Assembly: GCF_003315205.1 (NCBI RefSeq) | Contig: NZ_QNRR01000001.1 | Location: forward strand, 806,001-870,000 | From: Roseimicrobium gellanilyticum | GTDB lineage: Bacteria; Verrucomicrobiota; Verrucomicrobiia; Verrucomicrobiales; Verrucomicrobiaceae | Direction of reading: 5' to 3' | Length of the DNA: 64,000 bases | Shown: piece by piece, positions 35,724-43,561 of the stretch | Layout: each line of letters starts with the position of its first letter | Position numbering within the stretch: position 1 is the first letter of the stretch | Notes under the pieces: model-generated | The model's database searches: none | The model's input: only the letters and a program-made list of their open reading frames with translations | Told to the model about the DNA's origin: nothing | Made by a program: the position numbers and the translations under genes

Positions 35724-36494
35724 ATGGCCATGACGCGTTTCCGTCCCTGCATCGACCTTCACGACGGCAAGGTGAAGCAGATCGTCGGCTCGACCCTGCG
35801 GGATGCTGGGGAAGGCCCACGTGAAAACTTTGTGAGCGAGAAGCCCGCGTCCTGGTATGCGGAACTTTACAAGAAGGACGGGCTTACCGGCGGACATGTG
35901 ATCATGCTGGGGAAGGGAAATGAAGAAGCGGCGCTCAGTGCGCTGGAGGTCTTCCCTGGCGGCATGCACATCGGAGGGGGCATTCGTCCGGATAATGCGC
36001 GGAAGTTCCTCGACGCTGGTGCCAGTCACGTGATCATCACGAGCTATGCCTTCGATGAGCAGGCGCGTTTCCGCGAAGACCGCGTGCGAGAGATGGTGGA
36101 CACGGTGGGACGTGAGCGTCTCGTTCTCGATCTGAGTTGCCGTGCCACGACGGATGGCTGGGTGGTGGCGATGAACCGCTGGCAGACCATGACGGACCTC
36201 ATCGTCGACGCGGATGCCTTCAAGCGCCTGTCACCGTATTGCGATGAGTTCCTCATCCATGCCGTGGATGTGGAGGGCAAGTGCGAGGGCATTGATGAAG
36301 CGCTGGTGAAGTGCCTCGGTGTCTGGTGCGACAACTCGGTGACGTATGCTGGTGGTGCGCGGAGCGTGAAGGACCTGGAGCGTACTCAGGAGCTGAGTGG
36401 CGGGAAGGTGGATGTGACGATTGGGAGTGCGCTGGATATCTTCGGTGGGAAGGGCGCGAGATATGAGGAGTGTGCGGGATTTAATCGCCGGTAG
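35724..36494 (+). CDS. hisA: Phosphoribosylformimino-AICAR-ribotide isomerase, eukaryotic type
   Basis: A 256-residue TIM barrel. It opens with RFRPCIDLHDGKVKQIVGST and continues with DGLTGGHVIMLG, GGMHIGGGIRPDNA, ASHVIITSYAF, RLVLDLSCRAT, DEFLIHAVDVEGKCEGIDE, VTYAGGARSVKDLER and VDVTIGSALDIFGG. These match the fungal/plant HisA (HIS6/HISN3) pattern more than the usual bacterial HisA (which begins IIPAIDL.DG). The likely reaction is ProFAR to PRFAR in histidine synthesis. Catalytic aspartates are probably the D of PCIDLH and of LDLSC. It is 16 bases after map; no other his gene is nearby. A second ATG at 35730 is possible. Confidence 0.85.
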   Translation: MAMTRFRPCIDLHDGKVKQIVGSTLRDAGEGPRENFVSEKPASWYAELYKKDGLTGGHVIMLGKGNEEAALSALEVFPGGMHIGGGIRPDNARKFLDAGASHVIITSYAFDEQARFREDRVREMVDTVGRERLVLDLSCRATTDGWVVAMNRWQTMTDLIVDADAFKRLSPYCDEFLIHAVDVEGKCEGIDEALVKCLGVWCDNSVTYAGGARSVKDLERTQELSGGKVDVTIGSALDIFGGKGARYEECAGFNRR

Positions 36495-36498
36495 TGGA

Positions 36499-36945
36499 TT
36501 AAGGTCGGTAGTACACGACCGTCGCATCCGTTACTCCAAGCTCCTCGAGGATGATTTGCAGGATGGTCTCCCAATCACCACCGGCGAGGCCTGCACTGAT
36601 CTGTGGTAGTCCGATTTTTGCATTGGGGAAGTCCGCGGCGACTTTTGCCAGGCATGACCGAATGGCGTCGTAGTCGGCTTTCTGACCAGAACCTTGCCAG
36701 TGGTGTTGTGTGTAGGCGTTTATGATCGTGAGGTCATTCACCTTCGCGGATGAATAGGTGCCCAGCTTGTTGCGGTCGCCTTTCGGAGTCCGGCAGTCGG
36801 CTTCATAGGCTGCGGGAAAGGTGGCTTTGATCTGCTTCGCGATGCCGGCACCCATGGTGCAGAAGCAATTGCAGCCGTGTACGATCATATCAAAGTCCCC
36901 AGCGAGGGCCATTTGAATCAAGTCACCGTGAGTGTCTCGAATCAT
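36499..36945 (-). CDS. Macrodomain (ADP-ribose-binding) protein
   Basis: A 148-residue single macrodomain: GDLIQMALAGDFDMIVHGCNCFCTMGAGIAKQIKATFP, then LPQISAGLAGGDWETILQII. The segment around CNCFCTMGAGIA corresponds to the ADP-ribose pocket (N.(A/C)N...G.GVA), and QISAGLAGG to the phosphate-binding loop. Such proteins bind or hydrolyse ADP-ribose derivatives (deacetylating O-acetyl-ADP-ribose or de-ADP-ribosylating). ATG 36945 is used; the longer ORF overlaps the next gene. It ends four bases after the convergent hisA stop. Confidence 0.85.
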   Translation of the reverse strand: MIRDTHGDLIQMALAGDFDMIVHGCNCFCTMGAGIAKQIKATFPAAYEADCRTPKGDRNKLGTYSSAKVNDLTIINAYTQHHWQGSGQKADYDAIRSCLAKVAADFPNAKIGLPQISAGLAGGDWETILQIILEELGVTDATVVYYRP

Positions 36946-36953
36946 GCAGTGAT

Positions 36954-37229
36954 TCAGGGGTCCCTGGGGGCTTCGCCGTTGGGAGCATTCACCGCATGGA
37001 TGCAGAATTTCACCATGACGATGGCCAGCAGGATGCCGGCGACGATGCAGGCTGGAGTCGAAGACGGGCGCAGCGAGGGCCACGTCTCAAAGATGGGGAT
37101 GGGTTCTGACGACGCCAAATAGAAGACTTCGAATAACACAATTGAGAGAACGATGCTGCCAAGAATGCCTGGGCGCAGGACAAACAAGGCGAGAATGGTC
37201 CAGAGGATGGCAGCGCCTGCGTGGTGCAT
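36954..37229 (-). CDS. Small membrane protein of unknown function
   Basis: A 91-residue protein with two or three hydrophobic segments (AAILWTILALFVLRPGILGSIVLSIVLFEVFYLA and PACIVAGILLAIVMVKFCIHAV) separated by a polar, Pro/Ser-rich loop. No family is recognised. It lies 8 bases upstream of the macrodomain gene on the same strand, suggesting co-expression. ATG start. Confidence 0.55.
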   Translation of the reverse strand: MHHAGAAILWTILALFVLRPGILGSIVLSIVLFEVFYLASSEPIPIFETWPSLRPSSTPACIVAGILLAIVMVKFCIHAVNAPNGEAPRDP

Positions 37230-37305
37230 CTGAGTTGTCCGATGAAATCAGATGTACGGTGCGAAGCAAAGATCTTTTGAAGGCACGAGGTGGTCCCTTG
37301 GAAGT

Positions 37306-37752
37306 TCAGCCACGCAGTTCAAGCGGTGGAATCTTGTTGTTGAGTGGCTGGGGTAGGGGTGCCAAGTCCGGAGGAACGAAGGAGGCTTTCGCCTCAGGAG
37401 ACATGATGCGGTCACGAGAGTAGAACAGCAGCAGGGTCCGCTTTCCGTTCAGTTGGGATTGGGCGTCGAAGAACGCATCAGCATTCTCCGCCGGGCCGAA
37501 CTGGCAGAGCGTGGTGTGCACCAGGTGCAGCCATGCCTGGGTCATGGTCTCGTGATAGCCACCAGTGGGGGTGTCCTTGATTCCCTTTGCAGCATTATAG
37601 GCACGGATGCCGGTTTGAAGGCGGCTTAGCGTTTCTTCAAAGGAGAATCGCAGGAGGTAGAGGTAGGCCACCTTCAGGTGAGCGCGATGATTCCAGAGTT
37701 CGATGGGCAGGGTGTGATCCTCGAAGCGTTGAAGATGTTCGTCGTCGTTCAC
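37306..37752 (-). CDS. Conserved protein of unknown function (HLxxFExxTLP type)
   Basis: About 148 residues, all-helical in appearance. Distinct motif-like patches are HLQRFEDHTLPIELWNHRAHLKVAYLYL, then GGYHETMTQAWLHLVH and LLLFYSRDRIMSPEAKASFVPPDL, with several His/Glu/Asp that could bind a metal (H in WNHRAH, H in GYHET). I know similar helical His-rich proteins only as uncharacterised. A GTG start at 37752 is chosen next to the conserved part; TTG at 37809 would add 19 residues. It lies in line with the ACT and histidine decarboxylase genes. Confidence 0.65.
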   Translation of the reverse strand: MNDDEHLQRFEDHTLPIELWNHRAHLKVAYLYLLRFSFEETLSRLQTGIRAYNAAKGIKDTPTGGYHETMTQAWLHLVHTTLCQFGPAENADAFFDAQSQLNGKRTLLLFYSRDRIMSPEAKASFVPPDLAPLPQPLNNKIPPLELRG

Positions 37753-37819
37753 GCGGATGCCTTTGGTGGTGACATTCCGATGAAACTCCAAAGCCTTGCT
37801 CTCAGGCAAGCGTCAATTC

Positions 37820-38227
37820 TCAAGCCCCTCGGCCCTCACCCACAATCACGTCGCGTAGAATCTCTGCGGCCTTCGTGTTGTCGGAGGCCACGAGGCTGGC
37901 GTAGGTCTGGCCGCCATCGCGGCGGAGGATATGCATGGAGCGGAGGTCGAGTCCGGCGTCGCGCAGGCGGATGGCGACGGCGGCGAGGGCACCGGGTTTG
38001 TCGTCCAGGCGCACGAGGAGGGTGTCTTGGGTGATGGCACGGAAGCCTTCGTCCACCAGAGCGCGGAGGGCTTCGTCGTAGCGGTCCACGGAGAGGGTGA
38101 CGATGCCCTGGCTTTCGGCGCCTTCGATGTCGATCTCCTCGATGTTCACCCCACGCTCTGCCAGGCACGTGGTGAGGCGTGCGGCGATGCCAATCTCATT
38201 GGGGACGATAACCGTGAGCTGTTTCAT
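37820..38227 (-). CDS. Double ACT-domain regulatory protein
   Basis: A 135-residue protein of two tandem ACT domains: LTVIVPNEIGIAARLTTCLAERGVNIEEIDIEG (residues 4-36) and LLVRLDDKPGALAAVAIRLRDAGLDLRSMHI (about 70-100). The second resembles ACT domains with the DKPG turn that bind amino acids. It has no enzyme domain, so it likely senses an amino acid and acts on a partner. It starts 21 bases after the stop of the histidine decarboxylase gene, so histidine or histamine is an attractive ligand (inference). Confidence 0.85.
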   Translation of the reverse strand: MKQLTVIVPNEIGIAARLTTCLAERGVNIEEIDIEGAESQGIVTLSVDRYDEALRALVDEGFRAITQDTLLVRLDDKPGALAAVAIRLRDAGLDLRSMHILRRDGGQTYASLVASDNTKAAEILRDVIVGEGRGA

Positions 38228-38248
38228 GATACAACGGCGGTGGGAGAA

Positions 38249-39418
38249 TCAGGTGAGGGGCTTCCCTGCGAGGGCGGCGGTGAAGTCGGAAACGAAGGCA
38301 TCGATGCATTCCTTCGTGACGTGCGGCATGGTGATGAGGTGACCGATGTCCTTCTTCGGAGCGATGATCCACTTCTGCATGATCGCGGTTGGAGGACGGG
38401 GGAAGACGACGGTGACGGAGTTGGCGTTGCGCCAGGAGGCGATACCGGCGGCATTGAGTTTTTGCACGGCGTATTCCGCAGTGTCCAGGCAGTCCTGCAC
38501 CAGTTTTCTGAGGCCGGCATCGCCCAGGACACGGAGTCGGTACCAGAGCATGAGTGGAGTGAAGGCATTGCGTGAACCGGCGATGGTAGTATCTAGAGCA
38601 CCCACGTACTCGATGGAGCGGGCAATGCGGTCCACGTTCTTCTTCCGTGCCAGGGCAACTCCGCAGGGAAGGGGCGAGCCGAGGAACTTGTGGCCGCTGA
38701 TGGCGATGCTGTCTGCACCATCAGCAAAGTCCCATGCCTGTGGTGCGTCTACGAAGGGCAGGATCATGCCACTGAGTGCGGCGTCGGCGTGGATGTAGTA
38801 GTTCGGTATCGCCAGGTCATCGAGCACGGCACGGATCTTCGCGAGGTCGTCCACGGCACCTTTCATCGTGGTGCCGATGTTGGCGAAGATGATGGGCGGT
38901 ACGTCGCGGTGGATGCGCAGGGTTTCATGCAGGTCATCGTAGTCCAGCTCGCCGTTGGGCTGGCTTTTTAACATGATGTTGCGCGTGTGCTGGAGGCGTA
39001 GAATCTTCGCGACGCTGTAGTGGGTATCTTCGCTGAAGTAGCAGATGCCATCCGGGTACAGCTCGCGGGCGACGTAGAGACCATACATGTTCCCCTCGGT
39101 GCCGCCGTTGTTCACGTAGCCCCACCATTCATTTTCTGGGGCTCGGGTGTAGCGGGCAAAGTCGGCGAGGACTTCGCGTTCGAAGTCCTGGGTATTCAGC
39201 CGGTAGTTGGTGGCATTGAAGGGGTCACCAACGTTGTTCGCGCTGAACTCTAGGAAGCGGAAGAGTTCCGAGTAGTCGAAGTTCTGGTTGCAGGGGTAGC
39301 CGATGTTACCGGGTTTCAGGGAGGAGAGGCGGGTGTACAATTCATCCAGTCGCTCCCGCTCTGCGGGTGGCAGGACTGGAGGACCCAGTGCGGAGGTGCC
39401 CGATTTCATGGCGTGCAT
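38249..39418 (-). CDS. hdc: Pyridoxal-phosphate histidine decarboxylase
   Basis: A 389-residue group II PLP decarboxylase. It has GYPCNQNFDYSEL, the substrate/PLP region NNGGTEGNMYGLYVAREL, FANIGTTMKGAVDDL, HADAALSGM and the PLP lysine SGHKFLGSP (Lys 244). This pattern (TEGN..G, SGHKF(I/L)G) is that of bacterial histidine decarboxylases of Morganella/Klebsiella type (about 378 residues). It would form histamine from histidine; a related aromatic or amino acid substrate cannot be excluded. It is first in a minus-strand group with an ACT protein. Start ATG 39418; a second Met follows at residue 3. Confidence 0.85.
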   Translation of the reverse strand: MHAMKSGTSALGPPVLPPAERERLDELYTRLSSLKPGNIGYPCNQNFDYSELFRFLEFSANNVGDPFNATNYRLNTQDFEREVLADFARYTRAPENEWWGYVNNGGTEGNMYGLYVARELYPDGICYFSEDTHYSVAKILRLQHTRNIMLKSQPNGELDYDDLHETLRIHRDVPPIIFANIGTTMKGAVDDLAKIRAVLDDLAIPNYYIHADAALSGMILPFVDAPQAWDFADGADSIAISGHKFLGSPLPCGVALARKKNVDRIARSIEYVGALDTTIAGSRNAFTPLMLWYRLRVLGDAGLRKLVQDCLDTAEYAVQKLNAAGIASWRNANSVTVVFPRPPTAIMQKWIIAPKKDIGHLITMPHVTKECIDAFVSDFTAALAGKPLT

Positions 39419-39496
39419 GTCATTACAGACAATGCGCGCTGAAAATTGCTGACTGCGAGTTGTTTAGATTGGGGCAAGAAGAGTACGCTCGGCTTT

Positions 39497-39800
39497 GCGA
39501 GCGACTCCGCGACTCCTTCAGAGTCGAGCATCTTTTGTCGCCAACCTAGGGTGGCTGTCGGCTTAGACTCCCTAACCCTAGGCTGGGCTCCTGTGCCCCT
39601 TCAGGGCACGGCTGCGAACTTACTTCCTGACTGGATACGGCCAGTTCTGGTGAAAGCTTTTCCTCCAACAGCCCTTTTGTTGAACGCTTTCAGCGTTCAG
39701 CATCTCGATATCGCAACCCAAGGTGGCGCTTGCCGCTTCGCGGCGAAGCTTACCTTGGGCTGGACAATGTAAAACGCCTTCGGCGTATTCCTGAAATCGG
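39497..39800 (-). repeat. Dispersed intergenic stem-loop repeat, family B, two tandem modules
   Basis: The 420-base gap 39419-39838 lacks a gene but is full of hairpins. Module 1 (39511-39614) contains GACTCCTTCAGAGTC, CCTAGGGTGGCTGTCGG...CTCCCTAACCCTAGG and GTGCCCCTTCAGGGCAC; its reverse complement matches the 5.4-kb copy. Module 2 (about 39683-39790) has the same plan with other bases: AACGCTTTCAGCGTT, CCCAAGGTGGCGCTTGCCG...TTACCTTGGG, ACGCCTTCGGCGT. The stems are conserved while sequence drifts, pointing to a folding RNA or DNA element. Confidence 0.7.
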
Positions 39801-39838
39801 CGGTAGTGTCAGCGGATGATTCAAGCAGAGAATACTGA

Positions 39839-42250
39839 TTACTTCTGCGTCACCGTTCCTTGAATCTCGGGCAGGTCTTGAGAGGCAGAAAGGACGGCGA
39901 TGTCCTGCAGCAGCTTTTGCACGCTGAACTGGTTTTTCTCAAAGGACTGGCGGAGGCCTTCGAGAGTCTCGGGGCCGTAGGCGAGGTGGGGTTGCTTGAC
40001 GGTGTGATTGAAGAGGTGACGGATGAAGGCGAGGTGGCCGGCGGGATTCGCCACGGCGTACTGCGCGATGTCGCGAGGTCCGGTGAGCTTCAGTGTTTTG
40101 CCGTCGTGTGTTTCCAGTTCGCTGGTGGCGTCCACGGGCTTGTTGTTGTCCTGCAGGCGGAAGCGGCCGATGGCGTCGTAGTTCTCAAGGCTGAAGCCGA
40201 GAGGATTGATGGTGCCGTGGCAGCCCATGCAGGCGCCGGACTTGGTGAGCTCCGTCACCTTTTCACGCATGGTCAGCTTTGGATTGAAGTGCGCGTCGTC
40301 GAACTTCACATCATCCGGCGGTGGCTTGATGTCCATACCCACGATGTTCCGTGTGATGAAGACGCCGCGGTGAATGGGGGAGGATTGATTGGTGTAGGCG
40401 AAAGACGAAAGCAGGTAGGGATGCGTGAGCACGCCGGTGCGCTGCTTGTTTTCAAAGGAGACGCGCTGAAACTCGGAGCCAGCGGGCTTTTCCTTGCCGC
40501 CACTGTAGAACTTGGCGAGACGCTCATTGAGCATGAGGTAGTCGGCTTGCAGCAGTTCGCGATAGTCGGAGCGCTCGCTCCAGATCACCTGATCGATGAA
40601 CATCCACAGAGATGAGCGGAGGTCAGCCACCACGGCGGCGCTGAAGTCGGGGAAGGTCTTGGAGTCCTTCGCAATCATCTCGGCGCGCTCGAGCTCCAGC
40701 CAGTGATGGAAGAAGCCATGCAGCTTCGCTTTGGTGCGTGGGTCGGTGACCATGCGCACGGCTTGGGAGCGAATCTCCTCTTTCTTGCGCAGCTTGCCCT
40801 GAGCGGCGGCTTCGAGCAGGCGCTTGTCGGGAATGGAATCCCACAGGTCGAGCGCGAGACGCGTGGCGATCTTGTAGTCCGGCTTATCCTGTTGATCTGC
40901 CAGTCCGGGATAGAGGAACACGGGGGACTTCAATGCGAGCAGCACCACACGCTTCACGCCCATCTCGGGTGTCGGCGCCTTGGTGAATTGTCCATCAATG
41001 AACACCTGTTGTTCCTCCGGCGTGAGGGGACGTCGATAGGTGGCCTCGGCGAAGCGCTTGGCGAAGTCCTTGAGTTTATCGGCGCGATCAGGAGCGCCAG
41101 CTTTGGTACCAGCGAGACGGTCGAGACGCTTCTCCACGTACTCTGCCAACTCAATGGCCGCGTCAGTGGTGGCTTGTTCCCAGTCTTTCGACATGCCGGT
41201 GCCGCGCTCGTAGCCATCGCTGCGGTCATCGGCGGGGAAGTTGGTGGAGGACACAAACACTTCACTACCACGCTGGGGAATCAGGAAGCGGCTGGGGATG
41301 TTCTCCTGCACGCCGTGCGGTGGTTTCCACTGCAGAGCGACGGAAGCGGTTTTGTCCTTGAACTTGAAAAACTCGACGCTGATCGGATAAACGCGGCCTC
41401 CGATGAGGTGGATGGATTTCTTCTCCTCGCGCACGTCAGGTCCGGGGGTGACCCAGGCATCGATCAGGCTTTTCTCGAAATCGTTGATGGTCAGGCGGAC
41501 GCCGTTCTCCGTTTTCAGGATGAACTCGTAGCTACCTGTCTCTTCCACAATCAGCGAGCCTTCCCAGCGGATGGAGAACTCGTCCGAGACGGCTTTGCCA
41601 GGTGCGGGACTGTCTGCGCCAAAGCTGAATGCCACCTGCGGGTCGAGCCGCTCCATGCGGAACTTGGGCCGTTCGCGATCTTCGTCGACGACGGGTTCGA
41701 GCTTCTTCTTCCCGGGGCGAGGTGGGCCGTGCAGCGGCGGCGGGGGAGGCTCGATTTCAAAGCCGTTGTATCGTCCCTTCAATCCGCGCTCGTTCGGCAG
41801 GCGCTCCAGAGGCTGGCGGAAGCGCGCCATGATGTCTGCCACGGAGGTACGGTACTGGGAATTCGTCAGGTGGGTGAGATCACGCAGAGGGGCGGGAGCG
41901 TTGCGGGCCTGCGCTTCCGCTGAATAGAAGGCGTGGTAGATGTACTCCGCCACGTTCTTGGCGTCATCGCCCACGCAGGTGCCTTCCTTGCCCTCGGGCA
42001 TGGTGCGCTCGATGCGCTTCGTGAGGGACTCCAGCGAACGTTCGCCGTGCAAAGGATCGTCATACTTGCCGGCCACGCCTTCGCCCTTCGCCCCATGGCA
42101 TTCCAAGCAGGTGTTCCGGTAGATGACCGCGCCGGGGTGATTCTGGTCCGGGGCTACGGAGGCTCCATGGAGCGCCGCAGTCGTGGGGAACAGGCCCATC
42201 AGCAGGAGTGAGGGGAGGATGGGGGCGCGACGGAGGGTGGGAACAGGCAT
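39839..42250 (-). CDS. DUF1592-type cytochrome c/PA14 protein
   Basis: An 803-residue exported protein. Signal peptide (LLLMGLFPTTAALHGAS), a cytochrome c haem motif CLECH near residue 48, the PSD3/DUF1587-like block, a PA14 sugar-binding beta domain (about 205-330, SLIVEETGSYEFILKTENGVRL), then DUF1592-DUF1588-DUF1585 order with second haem-like CMGCH, typical of planctomycete/verrucomicrobial cytochromes. It probably has an electron-transfer role in polymer breakdown outside the cytoplasm; in these phyla it often pairs with DUF1552 genes, which are not seen here. ATG 42250 places the signal peptide at the N-terminus. Confidence 0.88.
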   Translation of the reverse strand: MPVPTLRRAPILPSLLLMGLFPTTAALHGASVAPDQNHPGAVIYRNTCLECHGAKGEGVAGKYDDPLHGERSLESLTKRIERTMPEGKEGTCVGDDAKNVAEYIYHAFYSAEAQARNAPAPLRDLTHLTNSQYRTSVADIMARFRQPLERLPNERGLKGRYNGFEIEPPPPPLHGPPRPGKKKLEPVVDEDRERPKFRMERLDPQVAFSFGADSPAPGKAVSDEFSIRWEGSLIVEETGSYEFILKTENGVRLTINDFEKSLIDAWVTPGPDVREEKKSIHLIGGRVYPISVEFFKFKDKTASVALQWKPPHGVQENIPSRFLIPQRGSEVFVSSTNFPADDRSDGYERGTGMSKDWEQATTDAAIELAEYVEKRLDRLAGTKAGAPDRADKLKDFAKRFAEATYRRPLTPEEQQVFIDGQFTKAPTPEMGVKRVVLLALKSPVFLYPGLADQQDKPDYKIATRLALDLWDSIPDKRLLEAAAQGKLRKKEEIRSQAVRMVTDPRTKAKLHGFFHHWLELERAEMIAKDSKTFPDFSAAVVADLRSSLWMFIDQVIWSERSDYRELLQADYLMLNERLAKFYSGGKEKPAGSEFQRVSFENKQRTGVLTHPYLLSSFAYTNQSSPIHRGVFITRNIVGMDIKPPPDDVKFDDAHFNPKLTMREKVTELTKSGACMGCHGTINPLGFSLENYDAIGRFRLQDNNKPVDATSELETHDGKTLKLTGPRDIAQYAVANPAGHLAFIRHLFNHTVKQPHLAYGPETLEGLRQSFEKNQFSVQKLLQDIAVLSASQDLPEIQGTVTQK

Positions 42251-42421
42251 CTTCAGGGGACAAAGGAGTACGCCTTTCCCAGCAGGACTCTTGCCGCTGG
42301 GCAGGACGCTGGAGTAATTCGCTTTTCGCAATAACCGTGAGGGGACTGCGACCTGATTCAATGGCCGCAAAAGAACGTAAAAGACGCAAAGGATGAGGGC
42401 TTTGGGAGGGGGGCCACTTTC

Positions 42422-43021
42422 TCAAGTGGTCGGAGGTTCGTCCTTGATGTAGCCGAGCCAGCGCAGGAGCACTTCACCCAGAGCGCAGAGGGAGATGAGT
42501 GAGACCAGGATGAAGGGGAGAGAGGCGAGGTTCACAAGCCATGGCATCCACCACGTGGTGAAGGTGGAAGGAGAGGAGGCAGTGGTGTTTTGAATGAAGG
42601 CATTGATCTCAGCCGCCATGGTCTTGGGACGTGTGCCGAGCGAGGGTGTGTACAGTGGAGACTGCCACTCGGAGCCGTTTTTTGAGATGAGCACGAGTCG
42701 CTCGGAGGTATTGGAACGACGGGTGACACCCGATTGAGTGGTGCTCTTCACGAACTCGCCCTTGGCGGTGATGACATCCGGGAGCGACTCGGAGGTGATG
42801 GGAATCCAACGAAGCAGTTTGCGCTGCACGGTGACATAGACGGTTCCATCTGCTGCGCGATCACATTGCACCACGATGGCGAGGCCAAACCAGAGGAGTA
42901 CGCCGGTGAGGAAGACAAAGAGCGCCATGATGAGCCAGGCGAGCCACTTGGGCATCTTCTTCTGCCTGGCTTCCTTGCGAAGCTGACTCTTGGTTCGGCG
43001 TATGGGTTCCGCCTCGCTCAT
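42422..43021 (-). CDS. Membrane protein of unknown function
   Basis: A 199-residue protein: basic N-terminus (RRTKSQLRKEARQKK), one TM helix (about 27-50, WLAWLIMALFVFLTGVLLWFGLAI), a roughly 100-residue polar extracytoplasmic domain, and a C-terminal hydrophobic pair (WWMPWLVNLASLPFILVSLISLCALGEVLLRWLG). No family is recognised. Start ATG 43021 (MSEAEPIRRT) is preferred over 43045. It lies upstream of the DUF1592 gene on the same strand, 171 bases away. Confidence 0.65.
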   Translation of the reverse strand: MSEAEPIRRTKSQLRKEARQKKMPKWLAWLIMALFVFLTGVLLWFGLAIVVQCDRAADGTVYVTVQRKLLRWIPITSESLPDVITAKGEFVKSTTQSGVTRRSNTSERLVLISKNGSEWQSPLYTPSLGTRPKTMAAEINAFIQNTTASSPSTFTTWWMPWLVNLASLPFILVSLISLCALGEVLLRWLGYIKDEPPTT

Positions 43022-43106
43022 GGTGGGAGCATGCCATTTAACCAACCAGAATGCAACGCTCCCACTATTTGAGCAGGAGGCATCTCTTGAGAGCTATACG
43101 AAGAGG

Positions 43107-43487
43107 TTATTCAGCATTGCCCTCCGGCTTCTCTTTGCGCATGCGCAGCAGTTGAATGGTGTCGAAGGGAAGAAGCACCGTGTCCAGGGCCACAGAGACA
43201 GGCAAGTCGACAATGGAACCTGCGCCATACATGAGTCGTTCACCGGTACTATTGCGCGCATTGGGGTCGGCCATGGCCATGAGTGGCTCTCCTTGTATGC
43301 CAGCAGCCCAGAAGAACCCGATGTCGAAGGCAGTCGCCGGATAGGGGTGCTCGACTTTGGTGGGATTGTCCTGACGAACGAGGGCGGTTGCGCAAGAACT
43401 GAGGCTTGCGACCAGGCACGCCGAGGTGACAACATGCAAAGCGAAACACTTCAGTGTCGGTGAAGGAAGGAACGCTTCGATAGACAT
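43107..43487 (-). CDS. YceK/YidQ-family lipoprotein
   Basis: A 126-residue protein with a lipoprotein signal (VVTSACLVASLSSCATAL, lipobox LSSC). Its conserved part is YPATAFDIGFFWA and VDLPVSVALDTVLLPFDTIQ, which matches the D(L/V)P.S...DT..LP.D pattern of YceK/YidQ (DUF1375) outer-membrane-linked lipoproteins. Function is unknown in the family. The charged C-terminus ends KPEGNAE. It is a single gene, minus strand. Confidence 0.75.
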   Translation of the reverse strand: MSIEAFLPSPTLKCFALHVVTSACLVASLSSCATALVRQDNPTKVEHPYPATAFDIGFFWAAGIQGEPLMAMADPNARNSTGERLMYGAGSIVDLPVSVALDTVLLPFDTIQLLRMRKEKPEGNAE

Positions 43488-43561
43488 GCACGCATGTGTC
43501 GACTCACACCTTGTTCAGCGCAAGGATACAATGAACGAAGAATAGAAGCCTGGTGCGCTCG

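Noticed and set aside
39367-39772. Small ORFs across the 39.4-39.8 kb gap
   Set aside because: They follow from the repeat modules; stems change while frames break.
40703-41923. 406-residue plus-strand frame opposite the DUF1592 cytochrome
   Set aside because: Antisense shadow; haem motifs and PA14 signature lie on the minus strand.
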